From positions 1,443,813 to 1,507,812 of the forward strand of contig NZ_LMHU01000001.1 in NCBI RefSeq assembly GCF_001428505.1: a stretch of 64,000 nucleotides of DNA. Reading direction: 5' to 3'. The notes under the pieces were generated by a model. That model saw only the letters and a program-made list of their open reading frames with translations. It was not told where the DNA came from and did no database searches. The position numbers and the translations under genes were made by a program. Shown here one piece after another: positions 26,405-35,376 of the stretch; the first letter of the stretch is position 1, and each line of letters begins with the position of its first letter. The DNA is from Terrabacter sp. Root181 (GTDB lineage: Bacteria > Actinomycetota > Actinomycetes > Actinomycetales > Dermatophilaceae).

Positions 26405-27028
26405 TCAGCGTCGCCGCAGCCTCAGACCGGCGTCGACGAGCGGCCGCAGGTCCTCGCGCGTGCCCTCGGGCAGGGCGTCCACAGGCCACCACCTCACGTC
26501 GATGGACTCGGTGCTCACGGTCGACTCGGCGGACCGCGGAGTCGTGGCCGCGAAGCGGATGTCGAGGTGCTCGCGGCACGCGCCAAAATCTCCAGAAAGA
26601 ATGTGGCGATCGAGCTGGGCGATCTCCGGAAACGCCGAGATGTCGGCAATGCCCGACTCCTCACGCGCCTCACGAGTGGCCGCGTGCCACACCGAGGCGT
26701 CGCCGGGCTCGAAGTGGCCGCCGAACTGGAACCACGCGCGCGCCCGACGGTGGAGGGTCAGCAGGGCCGACCCGCCGTCCTCGTCGAGCACGATGACGCT
26801 GCCTGTGAGGTGGGCCGGTGGGCCGGCCTTGCTCATGGCGTCGGGGTGGGTGTGCAGGTGGTCGAGGAACTCCCGGCGCAGCTGCTCCTGCTGCTCGTCG
26901 GGGGGATCCCACGACTCCAGCCGCTCGAGGGCGTCGGCGTGCAGTCGGCGCCAAGCGGCAGCATCGGGTCCCTGCAGGGGCCCACGCGGGCCGGTCGGCA
27001 CGGCAGGGGCGGAGGGCGCCCCGGTCAC
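26405..27028 (-). CDS. NUDIX hydrolase
   Basis: A 207-residue protein with a variant Nudix motif, GGHFEPGDASVWHAATREAREESG: Asp replaces the first Glu and there is one extra residue before RE, a form recalled from an actinobacterial subgroup. The C-terminal REEs supply the metal ligands. Substrate cannot be predicted. Start GTG 27026-27028 overlaps the stop of the upstream metalloprotease-like gene by 4 nt (GTGA), so the two are translationally coupled. Confidence 0.85.
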   Translation of the reverse strand: MTGAPSAPAVPTGPRGPLQGPDAAAWRRLHADALERLESWDPPDEQQEQLRREFLDHLHTHPDAMSKAGPPAHLTGSVIVLDEDGGSALLTLHRRARAWFQFGGHFEPGDASVWHAATREAREESGIADISAFPEIAQLDRHILSGDFGACREHLDIRFAATTPRSAESTVSTESIDVRWWPVDALPEGTREDLRPLVDAGLRLRRR

Positions 27029-28902
27029 CGCTGGGGGCCTGCGTCGCCGTCGGTGTCCTCGCCGTCCTCGGTGTTCTCGGCGTCGTGGGCGTCGGGCTGC
27101 TCGCCGCGGGAGCCCGCGTCGCCGGCGGTCGTGCCCGGCGTCGTGCCCGGCGTCGTGCCGCGCTCGCGGTCGGCATCCTCGAGGATGCCCTGGAGCACGG
27201 AGTCGAGGTCTGCGCCCAGCCCATCACCCAGCCCCTCGGCGCCTTCGGGCAGCGCGCTCGTGGGGGTCGTGCCGGTCGCCCGCTCGACGAAACCGATCGG
27301 GTCGTCGAGGTCGGCCGACGTGGGTGCGAGGTCCGGGTGGGCCCAGCGGCCGTCGCGCAGGGTCGCGCCCCCGGCGCTCTCGAGTGCGGCCCAGAGGTTC
27401 GCCGCGTCGCGCAGACGTCGCGGGCGCAGCTCGAGCCCGACGAGACCGGCGAAGGTCTTCTGCGCCGCCCCGCCCACACGGCGACGGCGGATCGTCTCGG
27501 CCAGGGCCGCCGACAGGGGCAGGTGCCGCGAGGTCGTGCGGTCGGTGACGTGGTCGACCCAGCCCTCGGCCAGGGCGAGGAGGGTCTCGAGACGGTCGAG
27601 CGCGGCACGCTGGGCCGGCGTCGGCTGCGGGCGGAAGAGGTTGCCCTGCAGGGCCGTGCGCAGCGCCTCGGGGTCCGACGGGTCGATGGTCGACAGGGCC
27701 GACTCGATGGCGTCGGTGTCGATGGTGATGTTGCGGGCGTAGTCGGAGACGGCCGACAACAGCTGCGGTCCGAGCCACGGCACCTCGGAGAAGAGGCGGA
27801 CGCGAGCCGCCTCACGGACCGCGAGGTAGAGCCGCACCTGCGCGATGTCGATCTCGAGCGACTCGGCGAGCTCGGCGACGTTGCCCGGAAGGAGTGCGAT
27901 GACACCCGGCTCTGTCAGCGGGAGGCCGACCTCCGTGCCGGTCACCACCTCGGTGGCGAGCGTGCCGACGGCCTGGCCGAGCTGGGCCGAGAACATCTGG
28001 CGGCTGAGGTTGCCGAGCATCGGCGCCCACTGCTCGATCATCTGCCGCGGGTCGAAGCCCTCCGGAAGGCCTTCGGGGAGCGCCTCGCCGAACGCCTCGG
28101 GCCCGAGCTCGCCGACCTGCTTGCGCATGGCGTCGGACGTCGCGGCCGTGACGCCGTCCGAGACCGGCTCGATGAGCTCGAACCAGCGCGGCATCGTCGC
28201 CTCGACCCACTCGGCGCGGCTCAGGCCGGTCGCCCGCCAGGCGGGGGAGGCGAGGGTGGTCTGCTCGTCGAGCCAGAGGGTCGCGACCGCGACGGCGTCG
28301 GCGACCGCGCGGGCCGCCGCCTCGTCGTGCACGTCGTTGCCCTGGGCAGCCATCACGTGCCGGCGGGCGACCTCGGTCGCCAGGTCGCGTGATCCCGTCG
28401 GCGACTCCTGGGCGGCCATGAAGGTGCCGAGCTGGGCCCGCATCGCGGCCTGAGTCGCGGGGTCGCGCGGGTCGACACCCATGCTCTTCATCGCCTCGGC
28501 GAGCTCGGGGTTGTCGGCGGCCTCGCCGAGCACCTTCTCGAGCATCGCGCCGAGGTCCGAGGGGTCCATGCCCCCGAGGTCGGGCAGGCCCGGGAAGCCC
28601 TCGCCGAACCCGCTGCCGAAGCCGCCGCCGAACCCGACCGGGCCGGAGCCGGAGCCGGGCGAGCCGCCTCCGGGGCGGTTCAGCGGCAGACCGAAGGGGG
28701 AGTCGCCGGGCGCACGGCCCGGCTCCGCCGGACCGACCTCGTCGTCGGACGCGGCCTGCTGAGCGGAGTCGGCCTGCTGAGCGGGGTCGCCCTGCCGAGC
28801 GGGGTCGCCCTGCCCCTCGGCGGGCTCGCCGCCAGGCACCTCACCGGACACGTCGTCCTTGTCGCTGTGGTTGTCGTCACCGCGTCCACGGTCGTCGGCC
28901 AT
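27025..28902 (-). CDS. DUF2342 / zincin-type-2 family protein (mycobacterial Rv3195-like)
   Basis: A 625-residue protein. The first about 170 residues are Gly/Pro/Gln-rich and disordered (with AQQADSAQQAAS repeats). The rest matches the actinobacterial DUF2342 (TIGR03624) family: MFSAQLGQAVGTLATEVVTG, LPGNVAELAESLEI, VRLYLAVREAARVRLF. These are called zinc-dependent metalloproteases, but no HExxH is visible; the expected helix reads REAAR here, so catalysis is doubtful. Start ATG 28900-28902. It overlaps the NUDIX gene downstream and sits beside moaE/PDZ-Lon in the conserved order. Confidence 0.8.
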   Translation of the reverse strand: MADDRGRGDDNHSDKDDVSGEVPGGEPAEGQGDPARQGDPAQQADSAQQAASDDEVGPAEPGRAPGDSPFGLPLNRPGGGSPGSGSGPVGFGGGFGSGFGEGFPGLPDLGGMDPSDLGAMLEKVLGEAADNPELAEAMKSMGVDPRDPATQAAMRAQLGTFMAAQESPTGSRDLATEVARRHVMAAQGNDVHDEAAARAVADAVAVATLWLDEQTTLASPAWRATGLSRAEWVEATMPRWFELIEPVSDGVTAATSDAMRKQVGELGPEAFGEALPEGLPEGFDPRQMIEQWAPMLGNLSRQMFSAQLGQAVGTLATEVVTGTEVGLPLTEPGVIALLPGNVAELAESLEIDIAQVRLYLAVREAARVRLFSEVPWLGPQLLSAVSDYARNITIDTDAIESALSTIDPSDPEALRTALQGNLFRPQPTPAQRAALDRLETLLALAEGWVDHVTDRTTSRHLPLSAALAETIRRRRVGGAAQKTFAGLVGLELRPRRLRDAANLWAALESAGGATLRDGRWAHPDLAPTSADLDDPIGFVERATGTTPTSALPEGAEGLGDGLGADLDSVLQGILEDADRERGTTPGTTPGTTAGDAGSRGEQPDAHDAENTEDGEDTDGDAGPQR

Positions 28903-29032
28903 GCCTGCTCATCCCCACTCGAACGGATCTCGTGCCGGCCGTCTGGCCGTACACCAAGACAACCACGGATCGACCACGTTGGTTCCCGACCCCGGCGCGC
29001 GGTTGCGTGACGCGGGTGCCCGCGCGGCGGCA

Positions 29033-29038
29033 TACGAT
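29033..29038 (+). promoter_or_regulatory. -10 hexamer for moaE (leaderless type)
   Basis: TACGAT lies exactly 7 nt before GTG 29046 and is part of a GGCATACG octamer copy, showing that the octamer can contribute a -10 element. Confidence 0.55.
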
Positions 29039-29045
29039 TGCGGGC

Positions 29046-29495
29046 GTGACGGTCACCCTTGCCGAGATCCGTGAGACACCTCTGTCGGTCGACGAGGTGC
29101 TCACGAGCGTCTCCTCTCCCCGGGCCGGCGGCGTGTGCCTCTTCGTCGGCACGGTCCGCGACCACGACGGGCCCGCGCGTGTCGCGGCCGGCGAGGGGGC
29201 CGACCAGACCGTGGCGGCGCTCGACTACTCGGCACACCCGCAGGCGGCCGAGTCTGCGCGGGCGCTCGCCGAGCGGCTCGCAGCCGACGGGCGCTCCGTG
29301 CGCCTCGCCGTGGTCCACCGCGTGGGCCATCTCGAGGTCGGTGACATCGCCGTCGTCGTCGGCGTCAGCGCCGAGCACCGGGGGGAGGCGTTCGACGTCT
29401 GCCGCGAGCTCATCGACGAGTTCAAGGCGACCATCCCGATCTGGAAGCACCAGCAGTTCGCCGACGGCGCCGACGAGTGGGTCGGGCTCCCGTGA
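29046..29495 (+). CDS. moaE: Molybdopterin synthase large subunit MoaE
   Basis: A 149-residue MoaE. Recognised by GGVCLFVGTVRDHD, the double-psi segment LDYSAHPQAAE, VVHRVGHLEVGD and the catalytic Lys region IPIWKHQQFADG. With MoaD-thiocarboxylate it converts precursor Z to molybdopterin; no moaD is in the window, but moeB, which would activate it, is at 2597-3775. The start is GTG 29046, consistent with a leaderless promoter. It overlaps the downstream PDZ-Lon gene by 4 nt (GTGA). Confidence 0.93.
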   Translation: MTVTLAEIRETPLSVDEVLTSVSSPRAGGVCLFVGTVRDHDGPARVAAGEGADQTVAALDYSAHPQAAESARALAERLAADGRSVRLAVVHRVGHLEVGDIAVVVGVSAEHRGEAFDVCRELIDEFKATIPIWKHQQFADGADEWVGLP

Positions 29496-30628
29496 GGACG
29501 ATCAGGCGCGTGCCGGAGCAGCCCGCCGGCACCGACCTGCCGACGCGTGCCGAGGTGCTCGAGGGTGAGGACAGCGCCAGCCTGACGCGCGGCAACAAGG
29601 CGGTCCTGGCCGCCTTCTTCTTCTTCCTCGTCATCATGGTGGTGGGGTCGGTCGTGCACCTGCCCTACGCCGTCATGAGCCCCGGCCCGACGCAGGACAC
29701 CCTCGGCACCTCGGGCGCGAACGACAAGCCGATCATCTCGATCTCGGGCCTGCCGACCTACCCGACGGACGGCGCGCTGCGGTTCACCACGGTGCGCGTC
29801 GAGGGCGGCCCGGGCTATCCCGTCGACGCATGGGACATCCTGCAGGCGTGGGTCGACCCCGCCCGCGACGTCTTCCCGGTCGACGACGTCTTCGACCCGC
29901 AGGTCACCCAGGAGCAGGTGGCCGAGGAGAACGCCATCCAGATGGAAGGCTCGCAGGAGGAGGCGACGGCCGTCGCGCTGCGCGCCATCGGCCAGGACGT
30001 GCCGACCCACGTCGCCATCGCCGGCATCACCGACACGTCCAAGGCGAAGGGTCTGCTCAAGGTCGGCGACCGGCTCGAGCGCATCGACGGCGAGCCGGTC
30101 ACGACGACGCAGGTGCTGCGCGACGCGCTCCAGAAGAAGAAGCCGGGCGAGAGCGTGTCCCTGGCGCTCACGCGCGCTGGCAAGGAGCAGACGGTCGACG
30201 TGCCCACCGTCGAGGGTCAGGGCGGCCGCACCGCTCTCGGCGTCCTGCTCGGGCTCGACCACGACTTCCCCGCCAAGGTGACCATCGACGCAGGAGCGAT
30301 CGGTGGCCCCTCCGCAGGGCTGATGTTCTCCCTCGGCATCTACGACAAGCTGACGCCCGGCCCGCTGGCCGCGGGACACCAGGTCGCCGGCACCGGCACC
30401 ATCGACGACCAGGGCCGGGTCGGCCCGATCGGCGGCATCCGGCAGAAGCTCGCGGGTGCCCGATCCGACGGCGCCACGTCCTTTCTCGCCCCGGCCGACA
30501 ACTGCGACGAGGTCGTCGGGCACGTGCCCGACGGGCTCGACGTCTTCAAGGTGGGCACGTTCGACGAGGCCCGGACGGCGGTCGAGGCCATCGCCAAGGG
30601 CCAGACGGGCTCGCTGCCGCGCTGCTGA
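29492..30628 (+). CDS. Membrane-anchored PDZ domain / Lon-like (S16) protease
   Basis: A 378-residue protein: short cytoplasmic N-terminus, one membrane helix (about residues 40-62), a PDZ domain (about 180-250, AKGLLKVGDRLERIDGEPV) and a Lon-type S16 proteolytic domain with Ser274 (GGPSAGLMF) and Lys319 (GIRQKLAGA) as the catalytic dyad. It acts outside the membrane; the substrate is unknown. The mycobacterial homologue Rv3194c is next to UPF0182 (Rv3193c), as here. GTG 29492 overlaps the moaE stop, so the genes are coupled. Confidence 0.92.
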   Translation: MRTIRRVPEQPAGTDLPTRAEVLEGEDSASLTRGNKAVLAAFFFFLVIMVVGSVVHLPYAVMSPGPTQDTLGTSGANDKPIISISGLPTYPTDGALRFTTVRVEGGPGYPVDAWDILQAWVDPARDVFPVDDVFDPQVTQEQVAEENAIQMEGSQEEATAVALRAIGQDVPTHVAIAGITDTSKAKGLLKVGDRLERIDGEPVTTTQVLRDALQKKKPGESVSLALTRAGKEQTVDVPTVEGQGGRTALGVLLGLDHDFPAKVTIDAGAIGGPSAGLMFSLGIYDKLTPGPLAAGHQVAGTGTIDDQGRVGPIGGIRQKLAGARSDGATSFLAPADNCDEVVGHVPDGLDVFKVGTFDEARTAVEAIAKGQTGSLPRC

Positions 30629-30636
30629 CGCGGGCG

Positions 30637-30670
30637 ACGCCGACCGGCGCCGACTCACGCCGACCGGCGC
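30637..30670. repeat. Direct repeat, 14 bp, two copies
   Basis: ACGCCGACCGGCGC occurs at 30637-30650 and 30657-30670, between convergent genes. Each copy contains the palindrome GCCGACCGGC-like core, so it could fold as a terminator. Confidence 0.5.
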
Positions 30671-30676
30671 TGGTGC

Positions 30677-31207
30677 TCAGTCCTCGAAGGTGGCCTTGAG
30701 GGCCTCGACGAGCCCGGGGGCGATGTCCTTGCCCGTCGCGACGGCGTCGTCCGAGTCGTGGTCGCGCTGGCGCAGCAGGCAGATCGACGTGCCGTCGCGC
30801 AGGACGGCCACGACGAGCCGGACGTCCTTGCGGTCCGGGTGGGCCGCGAGGTGGTCGACCGCGTCGTCGCCCCGCGAGGGCAGCTCGCGCTCGGCCTCCG
30901 GCGGTACGACCATTCGCTCGATGGCGAAGGCGCAGCCGTCCACCTCGTCGGGCCAGGCGAGCCGACCGAGCAGTGTCTCGAGCGAGCTCGTCGTGGGCAG
31001 GCCCTCCTGCTCGATGGCCGTCAGGGCCCCGTCGGCGAGGTCCGAGGGCCCCATCTGGTCGCGCAGCTGGGGCTCGCGCTCGAGCAGGTCGGCCGTGCGC
31101 ACGAGTGCGAAGAGCCGGGCGGGCTGGTCCCACCCGGAGGCCGCGACGTGGCGCTCGGTGTCGAGGGCGGCGATGGCGAGGGGGTCGATGACGGGCTGCG
31201 CGTTCAC
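30677..31207 (-). CDS. PPA1309 family protein
   Basis: A 176-residue soluble protein. It matches from memory the conserved actinobacterial PPA1309 family (LDTERHVAASGWDQPARLFALV, then LTAIEQEGLP and RLVVAVLRDGTSICLLR), of unknown function. The start is GTG 31205-31207; the frame is open upstream but Arg/Gly-rich and unlike the family. It lies between the PDZ-Lon gene and UPF0182, as in other actinobacteria, and is convergent with the former. Confidence 0.75.
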   Translation of the reverse strand: MNAQPVIDPLAIAALDTERHVAASGWDQPARLFALVRTADLLEREPQLRDQMGPSDLADGALTAIEQEGLPTTSSLETLLGRLAWPDEVDGCAFAIERMVVPPEAERELPSRGDDAVDHLAAHPDRKDVRLVVAVLRDGTSICLLRQRDHDSDDAVATGKDIAPGLVEALKATFED

Positions 31208-31466
31208 GCCCCCATGCTGCCGTATGCCGTCCGGTGACCGGCGCGGGCCCGGGCGTACACCGGCTCGCTCCCTTCGTGCTGACAACGCCCGCGGCCGGCC
31301 CGCCTGGCCACCCGGCCTGACATCGCGCGGTCTCGTGCGGGTCACGTTGCGGTATCACGCGGCAGGTGCCGCAAGGCCGCGGGTTATGGTTGCCGCAGGC
31401 GGCCGAAGGAGGCTGCCCACGGGTCCGCCCGACCACCTGCCCGCCCCAGCACCCAAGGCACTCCAC

Positions 31467-34400
31467 GTGAGCGACAGCAACTTCGGCCCCCCGCCGGGCA
31501 ACTTCAACGACGACGACTCGGGCCAGCCCCGACGCCCCGACGCGGCCACGCTGCCGCCGACCCGACGCCCGCTCGTCACGTCACTCGTCGTGGCGGCCGC
31601 GCTGCTCGTGGTCATCGCCATCGCGGCACAGTTCTGGACCGAGGTGCTGTGGTACCAGTCGGTCGGCTTCGCGGGCGTCTTCAGCACCCAGATCGTCACG
31701 AAGGTCCTGCTGGGCCTCGTCGGTGGCCTGCTGACGGCGGCGATGGTGTGGTCGAGCATCCACTTCGCCTTCCGCAACCGCCCGATCTACGCCCCGTCGC
31801 CCGACACGCAGGCCATGGAGCACTACCGCCAGCTCGTCGAGCCGATGCGGCGCACGGCCACGATCGCGGCGCCGCTCGCGATCGGGCTCTTCGCCGGCCT
31901 GTCGGCGGCGACGCAGTGGGACACCTTCCTGCTGTGGCGCAACGGCAGCCCGTTCGGCACCACCGACCCCGAGTTCGGCCTCGACATCGGCTTCTTCGTC
32001 TTCGACCTGCCGTGGATCAACTTCGTCGTCGCGTTCCTGACGATGATCCTCGTCATCGGCTTCATCACGGCCGCGTTCACGCACTACCTCTACGGCGGCA
32101 TCGTGGCCGGCACCAAGATGCGCTCGACGCAGGCGGCCCGCGTGCACCTCTCGGTCATCGCAGCCGCCCTCGTCCTCGTGCGCGCCATCGCCTTCTGGGT
32201 CGACCGCTACAACCTCGCGACGGCCCAGTCGACGAAGATCACCGGCATCCAGTACACCGAGTCGCACGCGATCATCCCGACGAAGGGCATCCTCGCGCTC
32301 GCCGCCGTCATGTGCGCGATCATGTTCCTCACGACGATCTGGACGCGTTCGTGGCGCCTGCCGCTCGTCGGCGTCGCGGTGCTCGCGGTCATCGTCGTCG
32401 CGGTCGGTGGCATCTACCCGGCCCTCGTGCAGTCGCTCAAGGTGCGTCCGTCGGAGAAGTCCCTCGAGGTGCCCTACATCCAGCGCAACATCGACGCGAC
32501 ACGCGCCGCCTACGGCTTCGACCAGATCATGGTCGACTCCTACGACACGAAGACCGTCGCCACCCAGAACGCCCTTCGTGACGACGCGGCCACGGTGCCC
32601 GGCATCCGCCTCATCGACCCCAACGTCGTCAGCCCCACCTTCAAGCAGCTCGAGGCGAGCAAGGGCTACTACCAGTTCGCCGACGTGCTCGACGTCGACC
32701 GCTACCAGCTCGAGGGCAAGTCCCAGGACACCGTCATCGCCGCGCGCGAGCTCGACCTCAACGGCGTGCCCGACGGGCAGCGCAACTGGCTCAACGACCA
32801 CACCGTCTACACCCACGGCTACGGCGTCGTCGCGGCCAAGGGCAACACGCGGGAACCTGACGGTCGTCCGACCTTCATCGAGTCGCAGATCGGTACCGAG
32901 GGTGCGCTCGGAAAGTACGAGCCGCGCATCTACTTCGGCGAGAACTCGCCCGAGTACTCCATCGTCGGCGGCAACAAGCAGGAGTTCGACTACCCGGACC
33001 CCCAGGGCACCGGGCAGATCAACTACACCTACGCCGGCGTGGGTGGCGTGCAGCTTGACGCCGTCAAGCGGCTCGCGTATGCCGTGAAGTACCGCGAGAT
33101 CAACTTCCTCCTCTCCGATGCGGTGACCAACGACTCGCGCGTCCTCGACCACCGCACACCTCGTGAGCGCGTCCAGCGCGTCGCGCCGTGGCTGACGCTC
33201 GACGGCAACGCCTACCCCGCCGTCGTCGACGGTCGGGTGCAGTGGATCCTCGACGGCTACACGACCTCGGCGAACTACCCGTACTCGCAGACGACGACGC
33301 TCGACACGGTGACGGAGGATGCCGTCACGAGCACCCGCACGTCGGTGCGGGCCGTGCAGGCCGGCCAGGTCAACTACGTGCGCAACTCCGTCAAGGCGAC
33401 CGTGGATGCCTACGACGGCACGGTCACGCTCTACCAGTGGGACGAGCAGGACCCCGTGCTCAAGGCGTGGATGTCGATCTTCCCGGGCACGGTCAAGCCG
33501 CTCAGCGACATCAAGGGCTCGCTCATGGAGCACCTGCGCTACCCCGAGGACCTCTTCAAGGTCCAGCGCACGCTCCTGTCGAAGTACCACGACCAGGATG
33601 CGGCGTCCTTCTACGGCGGCCAGAACTTCTGGCGCGTGCCCGAGGACCCGACGCAGCCGGCCGAGAACCTACCCCAGCCGCCCTACTACCTCTCGCTCGC
33701 GATGCCCGACCAGTCGAGCCCGGCGTTCTCGTTGACCTCGACCTTCATGCCGACCGGTGACCGCAACGTCCTCTCGGGCTTCCTCGCGGTCGACGGCGAC
33801 GCCGGGAACCAGGACGGCAAGAAGTCGCCCAACTACGGCAAGCTGCGGCTGCTCGAGACGACGGGAGGCTCGGTCAACGGGCCGGGTCTCGTCTACAACG
33901 ACATGCGGACCTCGTCCGTCACCTCGAACGACGCCTCCCTCGGCCGACAGCTGACACTGGCGCAGTTCATCTCGACGACCTCGTCGACGGGCGCCAGCGT
34001 CATCTTCGGCAACCAGCTGACCCTCCCGGTCGGTGGGGGACTGCTCTACGTCCAGCCGATCTACGTCCAGGCCCGTTCGACCGGCTCGGGCACCTACCCG
34101 CGCCTCTCGGCCGTCGCCGTCGCCTTCGGCGACAAGATCGCCTGGGCCGGGTCGCTCGACGCAGCGCTCAACGACCTCTTCGGCGGTTCGTCGGGTGCGC
34201 AGGCCGGTGACAACGGCACGACTCCCACGCCGACCCCGACGCCCACGCCGGGCAGCACCGCGACGCCCACCCCGACGCCGTCGTCGACGCCGGGCAGCCC
34301 CGACGCGGCGGCGCTGTCCAAGGCGCTCAAGGACGCACAGGCGGCCTACGTCGAGGGCGAGGCCGCCCTGAAGCGCGGCGACTTCGCCGCCTACGGCCAG

Positions 34401-34478
34401 GCACAGGCGAAGCTCAAGGAGGCCCTGACGCGCGCGGTGGAGGCATCGCCGCAGTCGGTGCCGAAGGCGACGCCCTGA
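31467..34478 (+). CDS. UPF0182 family large membrane protein
   Basis: A 1003-residue protein with about seven transmembrane helices in the first 330 residues (LVTSLVVAAALLVVIAIAA and following), then a long extracytoplasmic part containing the family sequence (VRPSEKSLEVPYIQRNI, AWMSIFPGTVKPLSDI). The C-terminus has a Thr-Pro repeat linker and a charged helix. UPF0182 members are conserved in actinobacteria and cyanobacteria, with no known function. GTG 31467 is chosen from the family start (SDSNFGPPPGNF) with a modest ribosome site; an in-frame ATG at 31386 is the alternative. Followed by a strong terminator. Confidence 0.88.
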   Translation: MSDSNFGPPPGNFNDDDSGQPRRPDAATLPPTRRPLVTSLVVAAALLVVIAIAAQFWTEVLWYQSVGFAGVFSTQIVTKVLLGLVGGLLTAAMVWSSIHFAFRNRPIYAPSPDTQAMEHYRQLVEPMRRTATIAAPLAIGLFAGLSAATQWDTFLLWRNGSPFGTTDPEFGLDIGFFVFDLPWINFVVAFLTMILVIGFITAAFTHYLYGGIVAGTKMRSTQAARVHLSVIAAALVLVRAIAFWVDRYNLATAQSTKITGIQYTESHAIIPTKGILALAAVMCAIMFLTTIWTRSWRLPLVGVAVLAVIVVAVGGIYPALVQSLKVRPSEKSLEVPYIQRNIDATRAAYGFDQIMVDSYDTKTVATQNALRDDAATVPGIRLIDPNVVSPTFKQLEASKGYYQFADVLDVDRYQLEGKSQDTVIAARELDLNGVPDGQRNWLNDHTVYTHGYGVVAAKGNTREPDGRPTFIESQIGTEGALGKYEPRIYFGENSPEYSIVGGNKQEFDYPDPQGTGQINYTYAGVGGVQLDAVKRLAYAVKYREINFLLSDAVTNDSRVLDHRTPRERVQRVAPWLTLDGNAYPAVVDGRVQWILDGYTTSANYPYSQTTTLDTVTEDAVTSTRTSVRAVQAGQVNYVRNSVKATVDAYDGTVTLYQWDEQDPVLKAWMSIFPGTVKPLSDIKGSLMEHLRYPEDLFKVQRTLLSKYHDQDAASFYGGQNFWRVPEDPTQPAENLPQPPYYLSLAMPDQSSPAFSLTSTFMPTGDRNVLSGFLAVDGDAGNQDGKKSPNYGKLRLLETTGGSVNGPGLVYNDMRTSSVTSNDASLGRQLTLAQFISTTSSTGASVIFGNQLTLPVGGGLLYVQPIYVQARSTGSGTYPRLSAVAVAFGDKIAWAGSLDAALNDLFGGSSGAQAGDNGTTPTPTPTPTPGSTATPTPTPSSTPGSPDAAALSKALKDAQAAYVEGEAALKRGDFAAYGQAQAKLKEALTRAVEASPQSVPKATP

Positions 34479-34497
34479 CGATCCGTCATCGAGCACC

Positions 34498-34534
34498 ACC
34501 TGTGGCAGCACGCGAATCGCGTGCTGCCACAGGT
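34498..34534 (+). terminator. Terminator of the UPF0182 gene
   Basis: A 17-bp perfect stem (ACCTGTGGCAGCACGCG) with a 3-nt AAT loop, beginning 20 nt after the stop codon. The longest perfect stem found in the window. Confidence 0.85.
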
Positions 34535-34581
34535 CGTTCCGGGCCCGGTCAGCTCGGTTTCGAGCCGGACGCCGCCTCGAT

Positions 34582-34610
34582 TTGGTCCTGCGGGAGGTTT
34601 CGCGTAACGT
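34582..34610 (+). promoter_or_regulatory. Promoter of initiator tRNA
   Basis: A -35 TTGGTC (34582-34587) and a -10 TAACGT (34605-34610) have a 17-nt spacer and lie 12 nt before the tRNA. A standard primary-sigma promoter. Confidence 0.7.
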
Positions 34611-34622
34611 TGCTCTTGCCGA

Positions 34623-34696
34623 CGCGGGGTGGAGCAGCTCGGTAGCTCGCCGGGCTCATAACCCGGAGGTCGCAGGTTCAAATCCTGCCCCCGCTA
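34623..34696 (+). tRNA. Initiator tRNA-fMet (anticodon CAU)
   Basis: A 74-nt cloverleaf: acceptor CGCGGGG, anticodon loop CTCATAA (anticodon CAT) and T arm GCAGG-TTCAAAT-CCTGC. It has initiator hallmarks: C1 is unpaired (opposite U72) and there are three G-C pairs at the base of the anticodon stem (GGG/CCC). CCA is not encoded. Confidence 0.97.
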
Positions 34697-34714
34697 CTGA
34701 TCGCGTCAGCGATA

Positions 34715-34746
34715 CGAAGGGCCCCAGAGAGATCTGGGGCCCTTCG
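34715..34746 (+). terminator. tRNA terminator
   Basis: A 14-bp perfect stem (CGAAGGGCCCCAGA) with a GAGA loop, 18 nt after the tRNA, followed by TCGTCGTTCG. Confidence 0.85.
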
Positions 34747-34842
34747 TCGTTCGCGGGTGCGGTGCACTGGCGCGCCACAGCCCGTCGCGGGAGGCTGGCC
34801 CCGAGGCGCCGCGACCAGGCGGCGCGCCGTGGAGGGGGGAAC

Positions 34843-35349
34843 GTGGCGGACGAGACGGCCAGGGAGCGGGCCACGCGACTCATCGCCCGAGGCAACCCGG
34901 CGGGACTGCTCTACGGTGCGATCATCACGGGCGCCGTCATGAGCGCCACCGCGAACCACGTGCCCTCCGCGGCCCGTGTCGTCGTCGCGTCCGTCTTCGT
35001 GCTCATCGTGTACTGGCTCGCCGACGTCTACGTGCGGGCCTTCGCCGACCAGTTCAACCACGGTCGGTCACCGTTGCCGCGACGGATGGCCGCCGCGATC
35101 CGGCACGAGTCTCGCGTGCTCATGGGCGGGGTGCCGGCCATCGTGGTCGTCCTCGTCGCGTCCCTGCTCGGCGCCGAGACCGCGCTCGCGGTCGACCTCG
35201 CCCTGTGGCTCACCGTCATCGAGCTCGGTGCGGTCGGCTACCTCGGGGCCCGCTCCGCCGGCTCGAGCCCGCGCACGGCCTTCAGGGAGTCGCTCGCAGC
35301 AGCCCTGCTCGGCATCGTCATGGTCGTGTCCAAGACGTTCCTGCACTGA
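34843..35349 (+). CDS. Uncharacterised four-helix membrane protein
   Basis: A 168-residue protein with four hydrophobic segments (about residues 19-36, 42-62, 95-113 and 115-132, plus a hydrophobic C-terminus AALLGIVMVVSKTFLH) and a basic N-terminus. No family is recognised with confidence. GTG 34843 has GGAGGGGGG about 6 nt upstream. It is a single gene between the tRNA terminator and a convergent DUF1990 gene. Codon use is like its neighbours. Confidence 0.7.
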   Translation: MADETARERATRLIARGNPAGLLYGAIITGAVMSATANHVPSAARVVVASVFVLIVYWLADVYVRAFADQFNHGRSPLPRRMAAAIRHESRVLMGGVPAIVVVLVASLLGAETALAVDLALWLTVIELGAVGYLGARSAGSSPRTAFRESLAAALLGIVMVVSKTFLH

Positions 35350-35376
35350 GTTCCGCGCGCACGAGGTGCGCGGCCC

